A stretch of DNA of 64,000 nt, from NCBI GenBank assembly GCA_031395645.1, contig JANNJM010000040.1, forward strand, positions 31,493 through 95,492. Direction: 5' to 3'. This DNA comes from SHZI01 sp031395645. GTDB lineage: Bacteria > Pseudomonadota > Gammaproteobacteria > Steroidobacterales > GCA-2729495. Below, one piece after another: positions 42,771 to 52,054 of this stretch; the first letter of the stretch is position 1; each line of letters opens with the position of its first letter. The position numbers and the translations under genes are program-made. Under the pieces are notes generated by a model. The model was not told the origin of the DNA and searched no databases. It saw nothing but the letters and a program-made list of their open reading frames with translations.

Positions 42771-44009
42771 TCAGTTTCTGGACACAACCTTTTCGACAGG
42801 CAGCTTCCAGCCGGGTGGCGCCTCGCCCGTGGGCGGCACGCCCTTGAAGTTCTCGGGGCCGATGTTCAGGGAGGAGATGTCCATCACGTGCGTGTACAGG
42901 TCGGACATGAAGCGCTGGCCCTCGCTGCGGGTGAACAGCAGCTTCTTGCCGTCCGGCGAGATGGACGGGAAGCCGTCGAACGCGGGCGCCCAGGTCAGCC
43001 GGCGGGGCTCGCCGCCAGCGAGGTCGCCCAGGTAGACGTCCCAGTTGTTGCCTTCGCCGATGCGCACGTAGGCGAAGTGCCGGCCATCGGGCGCCGGGAA
43101 CGGGGCCCAGTTCATGTCGTTGGTGAACGTCCGGGGCTGCACGTTCGAACCGTCGAGACTCATCGTGAAGATCGTCATCGGTGTCTGGTTGCGCTGGCCG
43201 GTCTCCTTCCGGATGCGCTTCAGCTCCTCGGTCACGCTGTGCTGCCAGGCGCGGTAGATGATGGTCTTGTTGTCCGGCAGGAAATACGGGGCGCCTTCCT
43301 GCCAGTCCGGCGTGAAGGTGAGCTGCTTCTCGCCGGTGCCGTCGGACTTCATGATCCAGACGTCCATGTTGCCCTTGATCTGGCGGCCGAAGACGATCCA
43401 CTGGCCGTCCGGGGAGACGGTGACTTCCGCCTCGTAGAACTTGTTGTTGGTCAGGCGCTTGACGTTGCCGCCCTTGAGGTCGGAGGTGTAGAGCTCGGCG
43501 CCCTGCGGATACTCGCTGTCGTCGGACCAGTTGCCGATGGGCATGTCCAGGTTGTCCCGCGTGGACGTCCAGACGATGCTTTTCATGTCCGGGAAGAACC
43601 AGGAGCAGGCGTCCTGGCCGCGGTCGTTTACGCGCCAGGCTTCGGAGCCGTCGTCCTTGAAGATCCAGGTCAGCGCGCCGCCGGCGGACTGCGCGTTCTG
43701 CGCCCGGAGGGCCTTGGGATCCTGGGTCTGGGCGATGATGTGGATGCTGTCCGGCGCGTAGTACGCCTCGGCGGTTTCCGGCACGTTCGGGATCTTGCGA
43801 TGGGGCAGCTCGCGGGAGGCCCAGTCGGCGCCTGCGGCATCGGCCACGGCCCGGGTGCTGGCCATGGCGGTCAGGCCACCCTCGGCAGCGACGCTGGCGG
43901 CTGGTTCGGCCGTCGCCTGGGCGGCGACCGGGCGCCCGTCGTTGAGGCCGGAGCAGCCAACAATAGCCGCACCGAGAATGGCAGCAGTCAGTACCTTTGA
44001 GCCGTGCAT
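42771..44009 (-). CDS. TolB-like (PD40) beta-propeller lipoprotein, copy A
   Basis: A 412-residue lipoprotein (AAIVGCSG) with the same propeller repeats as copy B (YEAEVTVSPDGQWIVFGRQI, SISPDGKKLLFTR). Three other long open frames cover this stretch on both strands; this one is chosen because it has a lipobox and matches copy B. The pair probably arose by tandem duplication. Function is unknown. Confidence 0.73.
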   Translation of the reverse strand: MHGSKVLTAAILGAAIVGCSGLNDGRPVAAQATAEPAASVAAEGGLTAMASTRAVADAAGADWASRELPHRKIPNVPETAEAYYAPDSIHIIAQTQDPKALRAQNAQSAGGALTWIFKDDGSEAWRVNDRGQDACSWFFPDMKSIVWTSTRDNLDMPIGNWSDDSEYPQGAELYTSDLKGGNVKRLTNNKFYEAEVTVSPDGQWIVFGRQIKGNMDVWIMKSDGTGEKQLTFTPDWQEGAPYFLPDNKTIIYRAWQHSVTEELKRIRKETGQRNQTPMTIFTMSLDGSNVQPRTFTNDMNWAPFPAPDGRHFAYVRIGEGNNWDVYLGDLAGGEPRRLTWAPAFDGFPSISPDGKKLLFTRSEGQRFMSDLYTHVMDISSLNIGPENFKGVPPTGEAPPGWKLPVEKVVSRN

Positions 44010-44168
44010 GGTTTTCTTCCGCTAGTTGCTTTGTGTGTCGATAATAGCGCACGCGTTGAGCACTGCAGCGTCCCGGCCCGCTCCGGGCGCGGCAGTTTGT
44101 CGCACGACGGGCCGGTCGCGTAGCATGCCGTCTCGGCCTGCATGCCCGCATTTCCGGAGGACCCCGCG

Positions 44169-45620
44169 ATGACCAACGAAGCCCGCCTGAGCCGCCGAAC
44201 CCTCGTGAAGGGCATGAGTGCGCTGCCACTTGCCGCTGCCCTCGGTACGGGCGTTGTCCGGGCGCAGAACCGGACCAGGGTCATTGTCATCGGGGCGGGG
44301 CTGTCGGGCCTCAACGCCGCCCTGCTGCTCGAGGAGCAGGGTGTCGACGTACAGGTACTCGAAGGGCGAAAGCGGGTCGGCGGCCGCGTGCTGTCCCATC
44401 GCGACGTGCCGGGCAATCCAGAGTCGGGCGGCACGTCATTCAGCCCCGGCTATGCCCGCCTCGTGGACGCCTGCAAGAAATTCAAGGTCGGTACGATCGA
44501 CCTCACGCCGATCGTGGGCTTCTTCAACGATCGCGAGCTGGTCCTGGACGGCCAGTTGATCCCGAAGGATCAGTGGGCCACGCATCCGCGCAATCCGTTT
44601 CCGGCAGCGGCCAGGCAGAGCACTCCCTGGGCCTACCTGAATCCCCTGATCGGGAAGAACAACCCGCTGAAGAACGCCGACGCCTGGCTCGATCCGGTCA
44701 ATGCGAAATACGACGTCTCACTGCACCAGTGGCTGGTAAGCCTCGGCGTGTCGGAAGAAGTCATCGAGCTCTGCTGGAATACCAACCCCAACTACGGCAC
44801 GACGGCCCACGACGTGTCGGCCATGATGGTGTTGTTCGGCGCCACGTTTGCGATGATGCAGCAGCAACTGGGCGGCAAGACCTTCGGGTACTCAGCCGTC
44901 GGCGGCAACCAGAGCATCCCCGAAGCCATGGCGAAAGGCCTGAAGAAGCCCGTCCGCTTCGGCGCCAATGTGGTCGGTATCCGCTCGACCGGCGGTGGCT
45001 CGGAAGTCCAGTGCGCAGACGGCACAGTGTTCAAGGCCGACCGCGTGATCTGCTCGCTGCCGATGAGTGTGCTGCGACGGGTGCACCTCGACCCGCTGGT
45101 CACGGGCGCAAAAGGCCTGGCCATCAACACACTGGCCTCGCAGCCGGTCTGCATGCTGCACCTCGTGGTGAAGAAGCCCTTCTGGCTGGATGACGGTCGT
45201 AATCCGAACATCTTCAGCAATGGACTCGCCGGCATGGTGGTGGCCGAGCGCAAGGGCAAGACGCCTCAGGACATCACGAGCCTCACCATCTGGGTGCGCG
45301 GGCGCAATGCCACCTGGATGGACACGCTTGAACCAAAGGACGCGATCGGAGCGATCATGGCCGACTTCTATCGGGTGCGCCCGGCTGCCAGGGGCAAGGT
45401 GGAGCCAGGGGCCTACCACTCCTGGTACCGGGACCCCTTCGCGGCCGGCGACTGGGCCGTCTGGGCGCCCGGTCAGGTCACGGCGTTCGCCCGCGAGGTG
45501 GGCAAGCCCCACGGCCGTATTCATTTCTGTGGCGAGCACACCGCCGTCTCGAACCGCGGCATGGAAGGCGCGATGGAATCCGGCGAGCGCGTGGCCTTCG
45601 AAGTCCTGGGCCTCGTGTAG
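44169..45620 (+). CDS. Tat-signal flavin amine oxidase
   Basis: A 483-residue protein beginning MTNEARLSRRTLVKGMSALP, a twin-arginine signal. The FAD-binding loop is VIVIGAGLSGLNAALLLEEQ, followed by KRVGGRV. The C-terminus has IHFCGEHTAVSNRGMEGAME, the second FAD contact of monoamine oxidases. It would oxidise a periplasmic amine or a related compound. ATG 44169 is chosen because the Tat motif follows it directly. The stop TAG is part of a REP half unit. Confidence 0.87.
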   Translation: MTNEARLSRRTLVKGMSALPLAAALGTGVVRAQNRTRVIVIGAGLSGLNAALLLEEQGVDVQVLEGRKRVGGRVLSHRDVPGNPESGGTSFSPGYARLVDACKKFKVGTIDLTPIVGFFNDRELVLDGQLIPKDQWATHPRNPFPAAARQSTPWAYLNPLIGKNNPLKNADAWLDPVNAKYDVSLHQWLVSLGVSEEVIELCWNTNPNYGTTAHDVSAMMVLFGATFAMMQQQLGGKTFGYSAVGGNQSIPEAMAKGLKKPVRFGANVVGIRSTGGGSEVQCADGTVFKADRVICSLPMSVLRRVHLDPLVTGAKGLAINTLASQPVCMLHLVVKKPFWLDDGRNPNIFSNGLAGMVVAERKGKTPQDITSLTIWVRGRNATWMDTLEPKDAIGAIMADFYRVRPAARGKVEPGAYHSWYRDPFAAGDWAVWAPGQVTAFAREVGKPHGRIHFCGEHTAVSNRGMEGAMESGERVAFEVLGLV

Positions 45621-45651
45621 GAGCGCCCTGTAGGAGCACCTTCAGGCGCGA
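45617..45651. repeat. REP half unit plus full unit, with duplicated tail
   Basis: A half unit GTAGGAGCGCC at 45617 supplies the stop of the amine oxidase gene. A full unit starts at 45630, and its tail GCGCGATTCAACCCAA is repeated once more just downstream, up to about 45677. Confidence 0.75.
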
Positions 45652-45682
45652 TTCAACCCAAGCGCGATTCAACCCAAAAAAT

Positions 45683-46924
45683 ATGCACACACTCATCAAG
45701 CCCTTCCGCGCCCTGCGCCCCGCCCACGGCAAAGCGGCCGCCGTAGCCGCGCCGCCCTACGACGTTCTGAACAGCAACGAAGCCCGGCAGCGGGCGCACG
45801 GCCACCCGGCGAGCTTCCTGCACATCTCGAAGCCGGAGATAGACTTGCCGGAAGGTACCGACCCCTACTCGCCCGCCGTGTACGCCAGGGGCGCCAAAAA
45901 CCTGCGCCAACTGATCGACGACGGCGTACTCATTCGCGACGAGCAGCCCCTGTACTACGTTTACCGCCTGCGCATGGGCGAGCACGTACAGACGGGGATT
46001 GCCTGCGTGGGCAGTGTCGCGGAGTACGACCGCAACCGCATCCGAAAACACGAATTCACGCGCCCCGACAAGGAGGACGACCGGGTGCGCCAGATCACCG
46101 CACTGAACGCCCAGACTGGACCGGTGCTGCTCGCCTACCGCAGCACTGCTGAACTTCGCCAGATTATTGCCCGCCACTCACAGGGTGTGCCCGCATACGA
46201 AGTGGCGGCCGACGACGGCATCGTGCACACCATCTGGCTCGTGCAGGATCACGAACAGATCAGCGCGATCACCCGGATCGTCGACGCCATGGACTCGCTG
46301 TACATAGCCGACGGACACCACCGCTCCGCGTCCGCATCACGAGTAGCCGCGGCGCGCGGCGCTGGCAATCCACGCCACTCGGGTGATCTGGACTACAACT
46401 ATTTCCTCTGCGTCGCCTTCCCGCACGACGAAATGAAGATCCTGGACTACAACCGCGTCGTCCGGGATCTGAACGGGCAGTCCACCGCCGACTTCCTCGT
46501 GCGCGTCGCCCGCCAGTTCACAGTCACGCCGCTGGCGCAGCGCGGCCGTCCCCTACAAGCTGGCCAGTTCGGACTGTACCTGGACGGTCAGTGGTACCTG
46601 CTCGAAATCCAGCCCGGACTCGTCCCGAAGGACCCGGTCGCGAGCCTCGACGTAAGCCTCCTGCAAGACCACCTGCTCGCACCGGTACTGGGCATCGGGG
46701 ATCCGCGCCGCGACAAGCGCATCGATTTTGTCGGCGGCATCCGCGGCCTGGACGAACTGGAGCGCCGGGTGGACAGCGGCGAGATGGCCGTTGCGTTCGC
46801 CATGTTCCCGACGAGCCTCGAGGCGCTGATGGCCGTGGCTGATGCGAATCAGGTGATGCCGCCAAAATCCACCTGGTTCGAACCCAAGCTGGCAGACGGA
46901 TTGCTCTCCCACGTCCTCGACTGA
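45683..46924 (+). CDS. DUF1015 family protein
   Basis: A 413-residue cytoplasmic protein with the family marks PFRALRP, VAAPPYDVL, HEFTRPDKEDDRVRQI, LNAQTGPVLLAYR and YIADGHHRSASASRVA. DUF1015 proteins are widespread and resemble ParB/sulfiredoxin-fold kinases; some relatives phosphorylate free serine. The DGHHR motif may be catalytic. No operon partner is evident, as the phospholipase gene is convergent. Confidence 0.85.
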   Translation: MHTLIKPFRALRPAHGKAAAVAAPPYDVLNSNEARQRAHGHPASFLHISKPEIDLPEGTDPYSPAVYARGAKNLRQLIDDGVLIRDEQPLYYVYRLRMGEHVQTGIACVGSVAEYDRNRIRKHEFTRPDKEDDRVRQITALNAQTGPVLLAYRSTAELRQIIARHSQGVPAYEVAADDGIVHTIWLVQDHEQISAITRIVDAMDSLYIADGHHRSASASRVAAARGAGNPRHSGDLDYNYFLCVAFPHDEMKILDYNRVVRDLNGQSTADFLVRVARQFTVTPLAQRGRPLQAGQFGLYLDGQWYLLEIQPGLVPKDPVASLDVSLLQDHLLAPVLGIGDPRRDKRIDFVGGIRGLDELERRVDSGEMAVAFAMFPTSLEALMAVADANQVMPPKSTWFEPKLADGLLSHVLD

Positions 46925-46931
46925 CGCGCCG

Positions 46932-48464
46932 CTAGAGATATTTTTCCAGCGGGAACAGCCGATAGAGGCGGGAGGTGATCCGCCGCCAGGTGCCGGTCAT
47001 GGGCTCGCGCGTTGCGCGCACGCTGCGACCGTCGATCTGGGTGACCCACTCAAGGCTTCCACCCGGCTGGCGCAACACCTGCCAGCTGCTGTCAGGCCGG
47101 AGGAGTTCCTCGATCGACGCCGCCACCTGGGCAGCCAGCTCCGGGCTCGACACGATCAGTGCGGTTTCCGAATTGAGGTAGGTGGAGCGCAGGTTCAGGT
47201 TGAACGACCCGATGTAGACCACGCTCCGGTCCACCACCAGCGACTTCGAGTGCAGCGAAAAAGCCGGCCCTGCCTCGCAGGCGCGGGAGACCGCAATCAG
47301 TCGCTTGCACGCCGCCGCATCCGGCCGCAGCTCGTACAGCTCGATCCCGGCGTCGAGCATGGCGGGACGCCGGCGAGCGTAGCCGGAATGGTTCGTGGTC
47401 AGGTCGTTCGACGCGAGCGAGTTGGTGAGGACGCGCAGGCGAACGCCGTCGTCGTGCAGTCGGGCTGCCTCGGCCAGGCTCTCTCCGGCGAGGATGAAAT
47501 AGGCGGACTCCACGAGGATCTCGCCGCGGGCGGTGGCCACGAGATTCCGCAGCTCCCGCGCCACCGGCTGCTGCTCCGTCGATGCGGCTATCTGCTCGGC
47601 GGTAGGTGGTGGATCAAAGACGAGCCGGGCTGGCGCCCAGAGCAGGGACGGTAGCGTTTTCGCCTGGATTTCAGTGGCGACGTCGGCCGGTGCCACGTAG
47701 CCAAGCGCGGCAACTTCCCGGGCGGCGGCCAGCGCCTGCTCGGGCGACACCACACGGCGGGCAGACCGCGCGAGCGACTCGACCGGCCGGGTCCACGGGC
47801 TGTTCCAGAAGGCGTCGAAGCCGGCGGTGACCTGCGCGACCACGGGTCCTGCCGCGAGCAGTTCCCGGTCCCGGAAGTTCATGGCCGGGTCAAGATCGAA
47901 ATACTCGTCGCCCACGTTGCGGCCGCCGACGATGGTGACGGCACCGTCTGCTGTGAACGACTTGTTGTGCATGCGCCGGTTGAGCTGGGAGAAGTCCCTG
48001 ACGAAACCGAGTAGCCGGAGCACGCCCTGACGAGCTGCCGAAGGGTTGTAGATGCGGACTTGCACATTGGGATGTGCCGTGAGCCCGGCGAATACCGCGT
48101 CGCGCCCGGCGATATTGATGTCGTCCAGCAGAATTCGCACGCGCACGCCCCGCTCGGCCGCCGCCAGCAGGCGCACAGCGAGATAGCGGCCGGAGCCATC
48201 CGAATTCCAGATGTAATACTGCGCATCGATGCCCTTGGACGCCGCCGCGATCAGCGCGTCGCGCTGCTGCAGCGCCTGGATCCCCGTATCGAGGAGCACG
48301 ACGCCCGACTGGCCGGGGTGGCGGGCAGCGAGTGCCGACGTCAACTGATTCAGGTCGCCGGCAGCGACCGGCCGGAACGGCACGGTGCCCAGCCAGATCA
48401 CTGCCAGGAGGGCGAAGGATGCGATACTGTGGCCGCGCCCGGACATCCGGGGTCGGGCTTTCAC
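46932..48464 (-). CDS. Phospholipase D/cardiolipin synthase-like protein
   Basis: A 510-residue protein with an N-terminal membrane or signal segment (ASFALLAVIWLGTVPF) and two HKD motifs: MHNKSFTADGAVTIVGG and LHSKSLVVDRSVVYIGS. Both keep His, Lys and Asp, so the enzyme should be active as a phosphatidyl transferase or hydrolase at the membrane (ClsC/YmdC-like). It is transcribed towards the DUF1015 gene. Confidence 0.85.
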   Translation of the reverse strand: MKARPRMSGRGHSIASFALLAVIWLGTVPFRPVAAGDLNQLTSALAARHPGQSGVVLLDTGIQALQQRDALIAAASKGIDAQYYIWNSDGSGRYLAVRLLAAAERGVRVRILLDDINIAGRDAVFAGLTAHPNVQVRIYNPSAARQGVLRLLGFVRDFSQLNRRMHNKSFTADGAVTIVGGRNVGDEYFDLDPAMNFRDRELLAAGPVVAQVTAGFDAFWNSPWTRPVESLARSARRVVSPEQALAAAREVAALGYVAPADVATEIQAKTLPSLLWAPARLVFDPPPTAEQIAASTEQQPVARELRNLVATARGEILVESAYFILAGESLAEAARLHDDGVRLRVLTNSLASNDLTTNHSGYARRRPAMLDAGIELYELRPDAAACKRLIAVSRACEAGPAFSLHSKSLVVDRSVVYIGSFNLNLRSTYLNSETALIVSSPELAAQVAASIEELLRPDSSWQVLRQPGGSLEWVTQIDGRSVRATREPMTGTWRRITSRLYRLFPLEKYL

Positions 48465-48499
48465 CGAACAACGCCTAGCATGAAAATACGGAGTGTCCC

Positions 48500-48613
48500 A
48501 TGTCGTTCCTGAACAACCTTAGCCGATACGTGGAGATTGCCATTATCAGCGTACTGGGGCTGGCGGCGCTCGCCGGCATCATCCGCTTCATCGTCCTCGC
48601 GGACATCTTTTAG
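48500..48613 (+). CDS. Small single-helix membrane protein
   Basis: A 37-codon frame with ribosome site CGGAGTG and ATG 48500. The product is a short polar head (MSFLNNLSRYVE) followed by one membrane helix (IAIISVLGLAALAGIIRFIV). It fills the gap between the phospholipase gene and the TPM operon, ending 17 bases before the latter's end. Composition and ribosome site support it; no family is known to me. Confidence 0.45.
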   Translation: MSFLNNLSRYVEIAIISVLGLAALAGIIRFIVLADIF

Positions 48614-48629
48614 TCGGCTCCTTGAGACC

Positions 48630-49124
48630 TCACAACAGGACCGTCCGGTCGGGCAACTCGTTCCGACCTTCGCCGCGGGCCGGAAAGTGCCGGCAGGCGA
48701 GAGTACTGATCCGATCCAGGGCCGTCAGGGTTCCCTCCTCGTAACGGCCGGCGCCAAACGCCACTTCCATTTCGGCACAGATGACCGACCATTCGGCGGG
48801 CGATAGCAAAGCGACGAAGCCCCGGTCCGGCACGATCTCGATCGTTCGTTCCGCCAGCAGCACGTAGAGGAGCACCCCGTTGTTCTCGTCGGTGTCCCAC
48901 ACACCGAGATTGGAAAAGACTTCGGCAGCGCGGGCCGGCGCACTCACGCCCCGGAGGAGCTGGCCCGCCGACAGTGCCGTTTCAATCGCGCAGCGGATCT
49001 CAGCGCGGTGGTGTCGCTCGGACGCCGTGATGGCCGCATCGATCGCCGTCAGCGTGGCAGCGGGAAAACACCGCGATAACGCGAAGTTCGTTGTCGTCAG
49101 ATTTTGCAACCAGCGGCGCAGCAT
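48630..49124 (-). CDS. TPM-domain protein (short, YgcG-related)
   Basis: A protein of about 164 residues (ATG 49124; a TTG at 49130 directly after the upstream stop is possible). The TPM fold is visible in NNGVLLYVLLAERTIEIVPD and AGRYEEGTLTALDRI. There is no signal peptide. It is the third gene of the LemA, TPM, TPM operon. TPM proteins belong to an envelope-associated family of unclear activity. Confidence 0.78.
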   Translation of the reverse strand: MLRRWLQNLTTTNFALSRCFPAATLTAIDAAITASERHHRAEIRCAIETALSAGQLLRGVSAPARAAEVFSNLGVWDTDENNGVLLYVLLAERTIEIVPDRGFVALLSPAEWSVICAEMEVAFGAGRYEEGTLTALDRISTLACRHFPARGEGRNELPDRTVLL

Positions 49125-49130
49125 GAGCAA

Positions 49131-50000
49131 CTACCAGCGACCGGACGCGCCGCCGCCTCCAAAACCACCACCGCCGCCGCGGAAACCACCAGCGCCGCCG
49201 CCGCCAAATCCTCCCCCGAGCCCACCGCCGAAGCCGCCACGGCGGTGGCTGGCCCAGCCGCCGCCGCTCCCACCCGCCATCAGTCCGAGGACGAAACCGA
49301 CCACCGCCATGAACAGGCTCAGCCCGAGCACGCCTACGAGCAACCAGGTGACGCCGCCGGCGACCGCGCCCGTGGCCGCAGCACCCGGCAGTTGCCCGAG
49401 CGCGCGTCGTAGCACGCTCCCGAGCACCAGCGAGATGACGAAAACAATGGGCAAGACGTTCTCGAGTCCCCCGTCGGGTGCGCGGGAGGACTGCGGTTGC
49501 GGCAACGTCTCGCCGTCGACGAGGCCGATGAGCCGCTCCACGCCCGCGCTGATCCCGCCGGGATAGTCGCTCGCACGGAAGCGGGGCAGGATGTACTCGT
49601 CGATCACGCGCTTGCCGGTGGCGTCAGGAATTGCCCCTTCCAGGCCATAGCCAACCTCGACGCGTACGGCCCGGTCGTCCTTTGCCACGAGCAGGAGCAC
49701 GCCATCATCCACGCCCTTGCGACCGAGCTTCCAGACCTCGGCCACCCGCAGGGCATACTGCTCGAGGGCCTCAGGACTCGTCGTCGGCACGAGCAGGACT
49801 GCGATCTGGCTGCCCTTGCGCTGCTCGAGTGCCGCGAGCCGGGTCTCCAGGTCTGCTTGCTCACCGGGTGACAGTGTCCCGGTCTGATCAATCACCCGTG
49901 CCGTCAGTGGCGGCACCGCCACGAGCGACTGGGCCTGCGACGGCGCACAACCGAGCAGCAGGCCGGCTGCCGCGACCAGCAACGGCAAGCGCAGGAACAC
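49131..50000 (-). CDS. TPM-domain membrane protein with glycine-rich tail (YgcG-like)
   Basis: A 289-residue protein. The signal or lipobox LLLGC lies at the N-terminus, the TPM domain (VIDQTGTLSPGEQADLETRL, DDGVLLLVAKDDRAVRVEVG) at residues 35-165, then two or three membrane segments (VFVISLVLGSVL, VGVLGLSLFMAVVGFVLGLM). A long Gly/Arg/Phe tail ending GGASGRW closes it. This matches YgcG-like proteins encoded next to LemA. The glycine tail may mediate assembly. Confidence 0.88.
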   Translation of the reverse strand: MFLRLPLLVAAAGLLLGCAPSQAQSLVAVPPLTARVIDQTGTLSPGEQADLETRLAALEQRKGSQIAVLLVPTTSPEALEQYALRVAEVWKLGRKGVDDGVLLLVAKDDRAVRVEVGYGLEGAIPDATGKRVIDEYILPRFRASDYPGGISAGVERLIGLVDGETLPQPQSSRAPDGGLENVLPIVFVISLVLGSVLRRALGQLPGAAATGAVAGGVTWLLVGVLGLSLFMAVVGFVLGLMAGGSGGGWASHRRGGFGGGLGGGFGGGGAGGFRGGGGGFGGGGASGRW

Positions 50001-50029
50001 GTCAGCCCCGCCTAATCAACCGGACCGCA

Positions 50030-50653
50030 TCAACCCGGCTTGCCGAAGTTCACTTCTGGCGGCTTGCTGATTTCGGCTTCATTCCCGACCGTGAAGGTGG
50101 GCTTGACCTGGTAGCCGAAGAGCATGGCCGTCAGGTTGTTGGGGAAGGACCGCACCAGTGTGTTGTATTCGCGCGTTGACTCGATGAACCGGTTCCTCGC
50201 CACCGTGATACGGTTCTCCGTGCCCTCCAGCTGGGCCTGCAGGTCGCGGAAATTCTGGTCCGACTTGAGCTCGGGGTATTTCTCAACGACGACGAGCAGG
50301 CGGGACAGCGCCCCGGAGAGCTGGCCCTGGGCATCCTGGAACTGCTGGAAGGCCGCCGGATCGTTCAGGGTCTCGGGTGTGGCCTGGACCGAACCGACGC
50401 GCGAGCGCGCCTCGGTGACCTGGATCAGGACGTCGCGCTCCTGCTGGGCGAAACCTTCGACGGTCCTGACTAGATTGGGAATCAGATCTGCGCGGCGCTT
50501 GTACTGGTTCAGCACCTCCGCCCAGGAAGCCTTGACACCCTCGTCGCCACCCTGGATGGCGTTGTAGCCACAGCCGGACAGCAAGAGCGTGGCAAGGATC
50601 AGCAGCGGGGCACCAACGAAGCCGGCAAAACGGCTCGCATCTTTTCTGGACAT
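50030..50653 (-). CDS. lemA: LemA family lipoprotein
   Basis: A 207-residue protein with a lipobox (LLSGC) and the family segment YKRRADLIPNLVRTVEGFAQ, followed by long helices and NTLVRSFPNNLTAMLFGY. LemA proteins are helical envelope proteins. It is the first gene of the operon with two TPM genes; the 29-base gap to the next gene fits co-transcription. Confidence 0.93.
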   Translation of the reverse strand: MSRKDASRFAGFVGAPLLILATLLLSGCGYNAIQGGDEGVKASWAEVLNQYKRRADLIPNLVRTVEGFAQQERDVLIQVTEARSRVGSVQATPETLNDPAAFQQFQDAQGQLSGALSRLLVVVEKYPELKSDQNFRDLQAQLEGTENRITVARNRFIESTREYNTLVRSFPNNLTAMLFGYQVKPTFTVGNEAEISKPPEVNFGKPG

Positions 50654-50728
50654 AGTGAGTTACCTTCTCGCGGACGATTGACGGGACGATTGCTGAGTAT
50701 AGGCCGGCAAACGTTAAGCTGTGACCCC

Positions 50729-51607
50729 ATGTCCGAGGCGAAAACCGTGAGCCCCCTCCGCCCCATGCTCGCGCTGGTCGGCGGTGCCATCGCCATCGGC
50801 TTTGCGCCGATTTTTGTGCGCTGGAGCGAAGTGGGCCTGAACGCGACCGCGTTCTGGCGCCTGGCGCTTGCACTCCCGGCGCTTGGCCTGCTGGCGCGGG
50901 CTAACGCCGAACCGCTGCGGCCGTCGCGGGGTCACGGCTTGCTCGTCGTCGCAGGGCTCTGCTTTGCACTCGACCTGTGCTTCTGGCACGCGTCCATCGC
51001 ACTCACGTCCGTGGCCAATGCCACCCTGCTGGCCAATCTCACGCCAATTTTCGTCGTACTGTTCTACTGGCTGGTATTCCGCAAACGCCCAACACTGCGC
51101 TTCTCGTTCGGGGTGCTGCTCGCCCTCACGGGCGCGGCAGGACTGGCCTTCGGCCCCGGTTCCCAGGCGAACATCGCCGGTGGCAATATCCTGCTCGGCG
51201 ATCTCTACGGGGTGACCACGGCGGTGGCCTACGCAGGCTATCTGCTGGCCGTCGAGCGGGCCCGCACCACCACGAGCGGGCTGCAGGTGACGCTCGCGAG
51301 TACCGCCGTCGCCATGCTGATCACGGGTGGCGTCGCGCTGCTCTTCGGCGAAAATTTCTGGCCGGCATCCGCAACGGGCTGGGCGGTTCTCGCAGGCCTC
51401 GCACTGCTTGTACACGTGCTCGGCCAGGGCGGCATCATCTGGGCGCTCGGACAACTGCCGGCACCGCTGTCGTCAGTGGTGATCCTGATCCAGCCCGTCG
51501 TCGCCACGGGGCTCGGCTGGCTGTTGCTCGGTGAAGGACTGGGACCCCTCGACGCAGTCTGTGCCGGGCTCGTGCTGGGCGGTGTACTCGTCTGCCGGCG
51601 GCAGTAG
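50729..51607 (+). CDS. EamA/DMT family transporter
   Basis: A 292-residue inner-membrane protein with ten hydrophobic segments in two EamA halves (GFAPIFVRWSEVGLNATAFW; ASIALTSVANATLLANLTPI; a second repeat ending LLLGEGLGPLDAVCAGLVL). These transporters export metabolites such as amino acids. ATG 50729 is taken because the first helix follows it. The VOC gene starts 9 bases downstream, so they form one transcript. Confidence 0.87.
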   Translation: MSEAKTVSPLRPMLALVGGAIAIGFAPIFVRWSEVGLNATAFWRLALALPALGLLARANAEPLRPSRGHGLLVVAGLCFALDLCFWHASIALTSVANATLLANLTPIFVVLFYWLVFRKRPTLRFSFGVLLALTGAAGLAFGPGSQANIAGGNILLGDLYGVTTAVAYAGYLLAVERARTTTSGLQVTLASTAVAMLITGGVALLFGENFWPASATGWAVLAGLALLVHVLGQGGIIWALGQLPAPLSSVVILIQPVVATGLGWLLLGEGLGPLDAVCAGLVLGGVLVCRRQ

Positions 51608-51616
51608 AATCCGCGC

Positions 51617-52054
51617 ATGCTGAAGGGCTTTCATCACGCGGCCATTTCCACACCGGACCTCGCACGCTCCGTGCGCTTCTACTGCGATCTTTTTGGCTGC
51701 ACCGTCGAGCGCGAGTTCGGCTGGCCGGCTGGCATCCCTGAGGCGGATGCGCTCACGGGCCTGCGCAATTCCGCCGCACGGGCCGTCATGCTGAAGCTTA
51801 ACGACAGCTATCTCGAAATCTTCGAATTCAGCTCACCGACGCCCCGACCGGGCAACCCCGATCGTCCGGCCTGCGACCACGGCATCACGCACATCTGCCT
51901 GGCGGTGGTGGACAGCCAGGCCGAATACGCCCGGCTCACGGCCGCTGGCATGCGCTTCCACGCCCCACCCCAGGCCCAGGATGGCGGGTTCGTAACCTAC
52001 GGGCGGGATCCCGACGGAAACATCGTGGAACTGCTGGAATTCGGCTTGCCGTAG
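51617..52054 (+). CDS. VOC (glyoxalase/dioxygenase superfamily) protein
   Basis: A 145-residue protein of two beta-alpha-beta-beta-beta units. GFHHAAISTPDLARSVRFYC opens the first; HGITHICLAVVDSQAEYARL and PDGNIVELLEF belong to the second and supply His and Glu metal ligands. It could be a lyase, isomerase or resistance protein. Its stop TAG is the start of a REP half unit. Confidence 0.85.
   Translation: MLKGFHHAAISTPDLARSVRFYCDLFGCTVEREFGWPAGIPEADALTGLRNSAARAVMLKLNDSYLEIFEFSSPTPRPGNPDRPACDHGITHICLAVVDSQAEYARLTAAGMRFHAPPQAQDGGFVTYGRDPDGNIVELLEFGLP

Noticed and set aside
42621..44229. Two long open frames (459 codons on plus, 490 codons on minus) over the TolB-like gene
   Set aside because: They are produced by high GC in the third codon position. 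The 412-residue frame has a lipobox and a clear paralogue next door, so only it is real.
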